A DNA stretch of 64,000 nt from Pelomyxa schiedti (taxonomy: Eukaryota > Evosea > Pelobiontida > Pelomyxidae), in assembly GCA_020536535.1 (NCBI GenBank), contig JAHLWZ010000275.1, forward strand, positions 1-64,000, in the 5' to 3' direction. The first letter of the stretch is position 1; each line of letters starts with the position of its first letter. The notes beneath the pieces are model-generated. The model saw only the letters and a list, made by a program, of their open reading frames with translations, searched no databases and was not told the DNA's origin. The translations under genes were made by a program, and so were the position numbers. Below, piece after piece: positions 55,912 through 64,000 of this stretch.

Positions 55912-58633
55912 CTAGGCTTTTTTCTTGGGACTTGGCTGTAGAACACCTGTCAGTAGTGCAAGAAGGTTACCAACTGGTTTCTCCAGAATTATCCAGGAAG
56001 TGGTAGAGAAAAGCCCGCCTATCACCAAAGTCGATAGGAAGGATGTTACCACAATCACATCGCTGTACAGATAGGGCCACCACCGGCTGTATGCTTCATA
56101 TGTTATCCACAAGGTGTGGGTCAAGTAGATTCCGTAGGTGAGCCTAGATAATGGCTGGAAGAAAGTGTGTGCTAGCAACCCACTAGGTTTTTTTTTTTCC
56201 GCGGTTTAAAAATAAAAAATTCAGTAGAGGAACAGTACCTCAACATTCCACCGTGACCATAGTAGCATGGAATGAGAAGGAAGACAAGGCCAAGAGTCCA
56301 CCCTGTGCGGTTCAAGGCAAACCAGATTATATTTTGGGCTTGATTCCAAGTTCTGAAGTAAGGAAATTTTATCCTAGAAGAAAAGAGCAGGAAAAAACGT
56401 ACTCATCTTGTCGCTCTGGGTAAGATACAAATATTATAAGTAATAGTAGGGTAGTGCCGCATGCAAACGATAAGCCTGCCATCCACCATGTCATCTTCAG
56501 CGTAATCTGAAGCAAAGTGTCACAACAAAAAAGTTAGGACCATGCTTACAAGTCGCTTGTACTTTTCAAGTTGCTTAAAACCTATTGCAAGCATCATTCC
56601 CAGTACATATGGCTGCCATCTCATCCACGGAGCTAATCTGAGTGTGAGAGGGTTTCAGGGAAGAAACTCACCTGAATAAGTGTTGATTCCAGATGTATTT
56701 GATGTTACAGTGATATCATTTGCACCAACAATCGAGCCTGCAGTTATCACACTGGATGCCCAAACAATAATCATCCAGGGCCATCCAATCTATAATTTCA
56801 TGTAATAAATGATCGTTGGGTGGAACACAGATACCTTAGGGGACCACGCAACAACACTAATAACAATAGGTGCTAAAATAAGATAGAACTGCATATCATT
56901 TGCTAAATACCTGGAGGTTGCTTAGTAAACATTAGAAAAGTTGGGTTGGTACCAGGACACTGCTACACAACCAGAAGAGTTATTGGGGCTAGGGTACACG
57001 TTCTGAATATACAAAAGTGTAACCCACCAGTATTTTCTACACTGGTCATTTTCTGGGATATAGCTACAGCTGTAAGTTGGTTGTTAATGAAGGCAATACA
57101 ACCTAAAAGCCAAGGGGCCTTCGATAACCAAAGGTAATACATAAAGTTCCAGCAAAATAACAACTCCCAGTAAAGCAGTGAGGCGTATATACCGTAAAAC
57201 CACAAACATAACTGGTGCTGAGTTAGCACGAAATCAGAGTGAAAAGGATTACCTCCAGACAGAACAGTAGGACGTTTTTGTAAGCAAGGGTACAGCTTCC
57301 ATGCAACCACTAGTCCACTCACTTAAAGGCATTTAAAGTAGAGGCGACAAAGAGGCAGGTTACTAAAGAAAAAAGTGTCCACTGCAAATTCAGATCCCCA
57401 AACAACCATAAAGGTCCACCGAGGAAGCCTAAACAATTTTCAGGAACAATCAACCCAATTCAAGTAAAATACACGTTTCTCAGCACATAAAGCCCATTTT
57501 CAAATCCTCCTCCAAGCCCAAACATTAGTGTGTGCCCCAAAACCACCCTACAAATTATGAATGTCCCAACACATGCCTGAATAATTTCTTACCAACACAT
57601 GCTGAAGAACCTAATTGCATCAAGTTCTCCAATGAAATCTTCAGAGCGAGATTCCACTCTGAAGAGTGAATTACATGTTCGTGCAAGAGAAAAGCAGCTT
57701 AAAATCTGGTACCACATAGGTTTTGGACCCATGTTACGTGGAGGCCTAAACAATTAAGTTAAAGTTCCTTGGACAGACTTCATACGCAGATTGAATTCCA
57801 TGTAGTGGGACTTTCTCTGGGTCAGTGTACTGTTCGAAGGGTTCATCTCTAAAATCGGTCTTGGCATTAGCTTCAACATGGTCATAGATTTTTGTAACAA
57901 AGGTACTGAGGACTCTGTGACTCAGTGGGGAGTACTGGAATTGAAAACATACCAACAAATTGCAATAAGCACAAAAGAACAAAGCAAAGCAAGCGTGGCC
58001 TCGGCACCTGTAGTCCAACCTCCCCATTCATTTTCATCACTGAAGTGGCCAACTGGGTCAGCAATCCTGTTCTCAACATACGGGTCCATTTTGGTAGCGA
58101 TTGTGGGGAAAACGTCTGGGATATCCTTGTTTGTGCAGTTGATAGGCAGGCACAGACCCCACGAACGAGGAATCCCAGTGGCATTAGTTGTGTCATTTGT
58201 TGCTACAATCAGCAAGTGGAATTTGACCACACAATAATGTGCCAAGTCCAGAGAAATACCTATTACCTGAAGTAAGAAAAAATAAAAGAAAAAAGAAAAG
58301 AAAAAAAAAACCCCTGCAGTCACTGGGTCAATTCTTTACTCACAATAGAAAGATTGTGTTGTGAGGTTAAGAGTGTAACATACAATCACTGTATGACCCA
58401 TAATCGTTTACTCGCCTCCCACTGTGCGAGATCATTTCCAGTCCCTCTGGGGTCGTGCCCAGCAGCATTCCCCTTACAGCCTTTTCGCACTCAGTCTTGT
58501 TACTCCCAGCCTGGGCATCAGGCACAGTCTCCTGGGACTCAGCCAGCATCGGAGCCATCATAAGCACAATGACCAACGAACAAGAGAAAACGCCCATCAA
58601 CAAGGAAGATCGAGGCCCTGCCCAACCCGCCAT
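55912..58633 (-). CDS. NRF-6-like (nose resistant to fluoxetine) membrane acyltransferase
   Basis: Multi-pass membrane protein of the acyltransferase-3 family with a lumenal NRF domain; animal relatives act in lipid transport or uptake, and the substrate is unknown. The ATG at 58633 starts a signal peptide (MAGWAGPRSSLLMGVFSCSL, cleavage likely after MLAES). The NRF domain has Cys-containing blocks KTECEKAVRGMLLGTTPEGL, NDYGSYSDCM, GLCLPINCTNKDI and DEPFEQY; its TM1 is LALLCSFVLIAICWYVF (~58005-57955). The acyltransferase-3 domain, about 10 spans through many small exons, runs from ~57650 to the end. Its C-terminal part is clear: FFQPLSRLTYGIYLTHTLWI (~56163-56104), followed by the last span. 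The tail is SPKKKA and the stop TAG at 55912-55914, giving a cytosolic KKxx-like basic end. Confidence 0.83.
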
Positions 58634-59444
58634 GTGTGATGATGAACCAAACGGTATTTTGAATTTGAAAATTGTTTTTCTTTTGAAACGTGTTCAAGGA
58701 TGGCTGATGAAGGGAACCTTGGGGAGTTCAACTCACAATGGAAAAACCCCAAAACTCCTCGTGAAAGAAATTACGAGATCACGGTGCACCTTCGGATTTT
58801 TGGGAAAGTGATGGAAGCCTCAGAGTTACGTGGTGCTGCCACGTAACTCCCATAATCCCTGCACCACAGTGTGCCAACGGTTAAACTTAAGAATAGCGCC
58901 AGGGCTGCCGCCTAACATGTTTAACCTTGGGAGTGAATCCAAATTCCTCAGGAATTTGTTGGGCAATAAGGGTGAGTTGAGTTCAATGACTGTGAGCCAC
59001 CCAAGAATGATGGTTACACAGAACAGCAACCAAAATTTTTTTTGTTACTTGTACCTGGCTAAAAACAATAGAGCTCATATGCACTCTCATAATCATCATA
59101 AGGATCTACCTGTCAGGGGTTGTGACTGAAGCTGGAGCAATTGTGTACTTCAAGGAAGTCACATCACCCCATCCCGTCAACAACTTATGAATATCTGATC
59201 ATTGCATTTCAAACACCCAACCAAAAAAAAAAACAGGGGGAAAAAGAGAGCACAATCGAACTTGTGGGACTGAGAATGTTGACAAGGAACAAACCAAAAA
59301 CCATATAATTGGACACCACTCGAGAACTCTCGTATCACGTCCCCTCTGATTCCCAGTCGAGTTGAGAAAGCGTTTCATCAAACATCAACTCGGTTTTTTT
59401 TTGACTACTTTTTGTTGGTTGAAAAAGCGAAAGCCACCAAGTCG
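58634..59444. promoter_or_regulatory. Divergent intergenic region with perfect hairpin
   Basis: An 811-bp region between two genes transcribed apart. It contains a perfect 11-bp inverted repeat at 58823-58849. Open frames on both strands (58830-59129 plus, 58826-59029 minus) overlap each other and lack family features. Confidence 0.45.
58823..58849. repeat. Perfect inverted repeat, 11-bp arms, 5-nt loop
   Basis: GAGTTACGTGG, spacer TGCTG, then its exact reverse complement CCACGTAACTC. It could form a hairpin or be a dimeric transcription-factor site with ACGTGG/CCACGT half-sites. Confidence 0.9.
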
Positions 59445-61935
59445 ATGTGGGGATACTACGACGCGGAAAGTGACGAAGACGACAGCGACGAGGGCCAACA
59501 AGGGACTGGAGAGCACAGGACCGCGCCTCCAATGCTGAGCAGCCAGCCTCGTCCGGGTGAATCTGCAAGCAGGCCAGCCCAAGACGTGACGCAGCAGCAG
59601 CAACTGCGGCACCGAAACCGTGCGCCGGGGAGGTCTCTGTTCTACCCAGGCGAAGACGACGACGACGACCGCGACGGGGGATACACCGCCTTCAACGATC
59701 ATGGGAGGAGAGACAGTGCCGCCAAAGTAGCGCCCGAGGTCGTCGAAGAGGACGACGAGAACAAGGCGAGATTGACCGACGAGACCCAACCAGATGACTA
59801 CGAGGACAACGAGATCGAGGACACGTGGGCCAGGCGGGCCTTGATGAACAACAACAACAACAACCGCCACCACCAGAGGTCCCATCAACAGCAGCAGCAA
59901 CAACGACAATGCCTAGGAAGTGAACAGAATGAGAGCGCAGCGCAGGGGACTGTGACTGAGATCGAAGAAGGCGGGGGCCGCAGGTTCCTGGTGGTGTCGA
60001 TACCAAGGGAGGGGGCCGAGGCGGGGGGGGGCCTGGCCGAGGACGACGACGGCGACGGCGACGGGGAGGTGAGCGAGGTGGACGCCGAGCTGCTGAGGAG
60101 CATGTTCCAGCAGCAGGGCCGGATGCGAGCAATCATGGACATGGCCGCCGGGGCCGGGGCCGGGGCAGGGACTGCCTCCGCCCCTCCCGCCTCCTCCTCC
60201 GCCGCCGTGATGGAAAGCGCCAGCGGGCGGCCCAGAATCAGCATGGGGGCGGCCGTGGGAGGGAGCGGCGCCGCCGCCGCCCTCGGTGGTGGCGTCGGGG
60301 GGGCTGCCGCGGCGGTGCTGGGGGCGCAGGGGGGGAACCTGCTGCAGATGGTGCTGGGGGGGATGAGCCCGGAGCAGCGGGAGGAGCTGATCCCGGTGCT
60401 CGAGCAGATTGCCTCTGTGCGATACCTTACCACGTCCCCTCTGGTGTTCCTGCAGAACGCGACTCAATTGTATTTCTGTTGTGTTTGTGTTTTCCTCTCT
60501 CTCATTCCCTCTAGCTGTAGCTGTTGGCGTTATTTTGTTTGTACTGAGCCCGAATTTTTAGGCCAACGCCTTCTCGGGGTCCAGAGGGCTTCAAGCAGTG
60601 GATGGAGTTCGAAGAATATGATATTGTAAAACAGATCAAGGATCCACACATAAGCACCAAGAAGTTGTTTTTGGGGTTCAATATAGATGGTTCTTGTAAC
60701 GCTTTCACGATGAAATCTCACAGCCTCTAGACAATCCCTATGACACTGCACAAGCGTTTCTGTTCAAGGCTGGTCTCACACCTGACAGCCATAATTTTAA
60801 CACCCTGGTACCCACATGTCTTCCCTGCATTTTCTACTGCTAACAGTGTTGCAGGTCATCCAATATGGCATATGGCTAATTCAACTTGCCGGACTTGATC
60901 CAGAGCTTACTGTTGGTGCAACCCTAGACCCAGAGGAAGCTTATGCAGGTAAAAGCTTCAAATTCCCCAATATTAAGATAAGTTTATTGATTACGAGATT
61001 ACAAGTAAAAGCAAAGAATAAATTGTCACCTCCTCCCCTTCCATGTCCCACAAGGCAGTATGGCTATCAAAGCAGCCTGTTGAACCTGCTCCCACATATA
61101 AACCTGTCTCTCAGTCTAATTTCGCTCCTTTTACTGGTGAAGACCTTATTGATCTTTACAAGTACTGTCCGACGTTTTCACTACCAAAGGAAGTGATTTA
61201 AGTGCAGATTTGACAATGGCGATCCCCCTGAGAATTTATTTTTGTCCCTATTTCCCAATAGCAACAATAAGCGCTCGTTTACACTGCAACCCCAAGCTCC
61301 CCCCCAGGTGGAAGTTCTTCAGCCCCAAGTCATGCAGCCACTGAAGCCAGAGGTTGCCCCACAACCTGTACAAACACCCACCCAGCAGCCCAAGTCACAC
61401 CCTCAGCCCCAGATTCAACCACAATTGCAACCGCAACCGCAACCACAACCACAACCACAATTACAACCACAGAAACAAACAGAACAACCGAACGAAAGGT
61501 CCCCACCACTACCAACATCTCCATTACCACAGGTGCCTGGGCAAGTACAAGCAAGTTCCCCCATACAGCAGCCAAAGATACCAGAGCAACTTCCACCAAT
61601 AGACTCGATTACAGTGAAGTTCAGGTTGCTTGCAGGGACTGATTTATCTCTTGTCCACACATTTAAGTCATCCAGCACTTTAGCTGATATGAGAGCGTTT
61701 GTTGCTGAGTATCAACCTAACTACCAACACCCAAATTTCCACTCACAATGGAAACAGAAAAGCGCCTGCACAACCGGCCTATAAACTATCCATGACCAAC
61801 ATGACCAGCTCTCTAGGCAGGAAAGTATTTGATGATTCCCCAGAATATGAGCAAAAAACAAGCCTCCTAGAAGCTGGAATAACAGGCCCCCAAACAATCA
61901 TTTCTTTGTCTCCCGCAAGCACCCCTTCCTCCTAA
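59445..61935 (+). CDS. UBX-domain protein with a PFU-like segment, putative p97/Cdc48 cofactor
   Basis: Probably an adaptor of the AAA ATPase p97/Cdc48. The ATG at 59445 opens MWGYYDAESDEDDSDEGQQG. A GC-rich exon of about 340 residues is acidic, Gln/Asn- and Gly/Ala-rich. After an intron comes FKQWMEFEEYDIVKQIKDPH, KKLFLGFNID, then DNPYDTAQAFLFKAGLTPDS (~60585-60800), resembling the PFU ubiquitin-binding domain of PLAA/Doa1. A PLAA-like YKPVSQSNFAPFTGEDL follows at ~61100-61150. A Gln/Pro-rich linker (~61290-61590) leads to a UBX domain: ITVKFRLLAGTDLSLVHTFK, TLADMRAFV, an intron, then AYKLSMTN and KVFDDSPEYEQKTSLLEAGI. The stop is TAA at 61933-61935. UBX is well supported; PFU is a family-pattern match by eye. 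The intron between the UBX halves is inferred from frame. Confidence 0.75.
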
Positions 61936-62063
61936 TCTCCTGTATAATTGTTTTGATGCAAATAATTTTTTTTCAAAAAACAACTCTGGTTGTTTTTGTT
62001 CTATGGGTCCTATTTCCTTTACACAAAAAAAGCCTTTCCCCAATTTCCAGAGGAAGTCTGTTC

Positions 62064-64000
62064 TCACGGTCGCCAGCAGCAAAGTGCCACACCACGTTGT
62101 ATCCATACAGAAGGTGGAATACTAGGAGTTCTGGCATCAATGGTGAATAGGACATCAGCCCGGGTTTCGGTGAGATAAACGGGTAATGTAAGTAGTGGAG
62201 TGGGTGGGGCTGAACTTGTCGGTGCAGTTGCCGGTGCCGGTGCTGTGGTTGGTGCTGGAGCTGGTGTTGGTGTTGAGGGTGCCTTGGGCTTCCAGGTGAG
62301 GTGCACTGGTGCAAGGGAAACGTGAACTTCAGTGGTCATGGTGAGTTCATTATTTACAACGGTAGCGCCTTCCAGGGTAATACCTAGGTTGGCCAGAGGT
62401 TAGAGGTTGTGGTGGTTGTTGTGTGAGTGTTTACCTGTTATGAAGAATCCCTCACGCTGGGCTGCAGTTATTGGGGTGAGCTCGGTGGAAGCCTCACTTG
62501 AAGTGGAAAGTGATGAGGCTTCCAAAATAAGAGTTTCCAGAGACCACGAGTGTGCTCTGGCTGCGGCTTGCCTGGTGGCTGTGATGAATGCCTCTGGTAA
62601 AAACATTCCCCCTAGCCAGACCTCTTGAACTCCAGAACATCCTGGCTGAGCTGTGGTATTTCCTCCATTTGGTGGAGCACAGACATTCCACTGGGTCCCT
62701 AGTTTTTCAAGCTGGTTGATACGTTGGGAGAAGTCACGGAAGTATGCTGTCAGAGTGACTGACTCGGGCAATGAATATTTCCGCCACTCCCTTGGTATAA
62801 GCCCTATGCATAAGGTGAGGTCACACAAAAAGTAACAACCCTACAACCTTTTACTAGCTCGTCCATGAGCGTTCGTGAATAGTTGGTATGCTTTTCCTTG
62901 CCATGCACAACTTGAACCACCATAATAAGATCTTTTTTTACCTAAACAGATGTTGATGGGAAGTAGCTTGAAAGTTGTGAGATACTTTGGATAGAAGGCG
63001 GGCACCAGTTTTCATTTCACGAACAAGGCAACGCACAAGAGGGTCACTGGACTTCTCCGCAGCAGGAGTAATATTAAGTTGAGACTTTTGTGGGGGTGAG
63101 ATCATTTCACTTTGGTTGGGGTTGGAGTACCTGAGGTAGAAGTTTCATCCATGATTCAACATCCTTGCATAGAGACCTCATCCATGCAGGGATACCCGAG
63201 TCTTTCTCTGCTAATATTTTGATAAGTTCCTTAAAAAAAAAGAGGTAAAAGGAGTGCCTTGTCCTTGGTCTGTTGGTTGAGCTTCAGAGGCAATATCCCC
63301 CTCATCCGTACTTTGCATGCGGTGCACCTGACGCAACATTCTACTGCCTTGAGTTGTAAGCAGAAGTAATTCTGCATTATCTGGCAGGCCAAGCAGCATA
63401 GGGGACTCTTTGAAAGCCACTGTTTCTACCCACTCAAGACTTTTTTTTTCAGTGAGTATGAAAGAGTACGAAAGTCGAAATACCATTGAGCACGTTGGGT
63501 ACTGCTTGGCATTACCACATTTCCATCTTGTGTTGGAGCAAGTGCAAAGTTAATTCCCAAACTATCCGGTAAGAAAACTTTCTCCAATAGAGATTGCAAA
63601 ATTCTTTGATCGAAAATGTTATCAATTCTACCACCATAAATTGTCTGTGCCAGTAAAGTTCTGTTTGGTTTTTTTAAGAAAACCTGTGAGAAGGAACGGT
63701 AACTATTCTGGGTGAGGATACCGCAAAGCTACCCACGGAACTTGTGTGGGAGGCACAGATGACTTGCCTTGTGCAGCTAGATTTATCCAGTAATCAATTG
63801 TATCCATTGCACATTTGTGATCAGTCTCACTGAATTCGAATGTCTTGGTCCACCCTTCAGGCACATACCTGGAGAACTAAATAAAAATTTTATTCGGAAG
63901 ATGAAAAACCTAAGTCTTTCTTGTACAACTGAATGAAACCAGCAAAGAAGCATGTACAGCCGGGAGCGTTCCTGGGGTACTTTGTCCATTCGAGCAGTGT
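62064..64000 (-). CDS. Cytoplasmic dynein 1 heavy chain, C-terminal part (truncated by window)
   Basis: Microtubule motor heavy chain; only the last ~550 residues are inside the window, and the 5' part lies beyond base 64000. Visible from N to [14 protein letters not shown] (AAA6 region, ~63950-63905), [40 protein letters not shown] (~63660-63600), [40 protein letters not shown], and [20 protein letters not shown]. The C-terminal domain reads [20 protein letters not shown] with [34 protein letters not shown], a Pro/Ala/Thr-rich insert (~62280-62200), then [20 protein letters not shown] and WIQRGVAL. The stop is TGA at 62064-62066. PVYLxxTRADxxFT fits cytoplasmic dynein 1 rather than axonemal chains. 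The low-complexity insert in the C-terminal domain is unusual. Confidence 0.92.

Overview
The window is nuclear DNA from a eukaryote, almost certainly a free-living unicellular one. Genes are packed on both strands with gaps of about 70-950 bp. Nearly every gene is cut by short GT-AG introns of about 40-70 nt, many with a CTAAC or TAAC branch-point-like motif just before the 3' splice site. There are no operons and no bacterial signals. The gene set (class E cAMP-receptor-like GPCR, class I PI3-kinase with a long Ser/Thr/Pro leader, CD36/LIMP-2 protein, NRF-6-like acyltransferase, dynein-1, ATG1, ATG4, Dicer) fits an amoeboid or flagellate protist, possibly an amoebozoan. That placement is an inference and is weakly held. 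First exons are often GC-rich and code for low-complexity sequence, while later exons are near 45% GC.

Layout, left to right: a (TA)n tract; the 3' part of an unidentified gene (+); a 7TM receptor (-); a CFP1/Spp1-like COMPASS subunit (+); a SANT-domain protein (-); ATG4 (+); an ADP-ribosyltransferase-Sel1 fusion (-); an atypical Rho GTPase (-); acetyl-CoA acetyltransferase (-); a 9.4-kb EP400/Eaf1-like gene (-); an ATG1/ULK kinase (-); Dicer (+); a CD36/LIMP-2 protein (+); a Dus4-like tRNA-dihydrouridine synthase (-); class I PI3K (+); condensin subunit 2/CAP-H (-); a RING-B-box-filamin-TLDc protein (-); a METTL21-like methyltransferase (+); a rhomboid protease (-); an NRF-6-like acyltransferase (-); a PFU-like/UBX protein (+); and the 3' end of a cytoplasmic dynein heavy chain (-) that runs off the right edge.

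The genes do not form one pathway, but several themes recur: chromatin (CFP1, SANT protein, EP400-like, condensin), autophagy and phosphoinositide signalling (ATG1, ATG4, PI3K), receptor and GTPase signalling (GPCR, Rho, PI3K), and RNA biology (Dicer, Dus4). The most interesting observations are two large proteins that keep the shape of a helicase/ATPase domain but have lost its catalytic motifs (EP400-like and Dicer). Next are a Rho GTPase carrying Leu at the Gln61 position with no recognisable G4 Asp, and several unusual domain fusions.

Exon boundaries were worked out by hand from reading frame, GT-AG sites and family similarity. Gene ends given as exact are stop or start codons that were read directly; internal splice sites are proposals.
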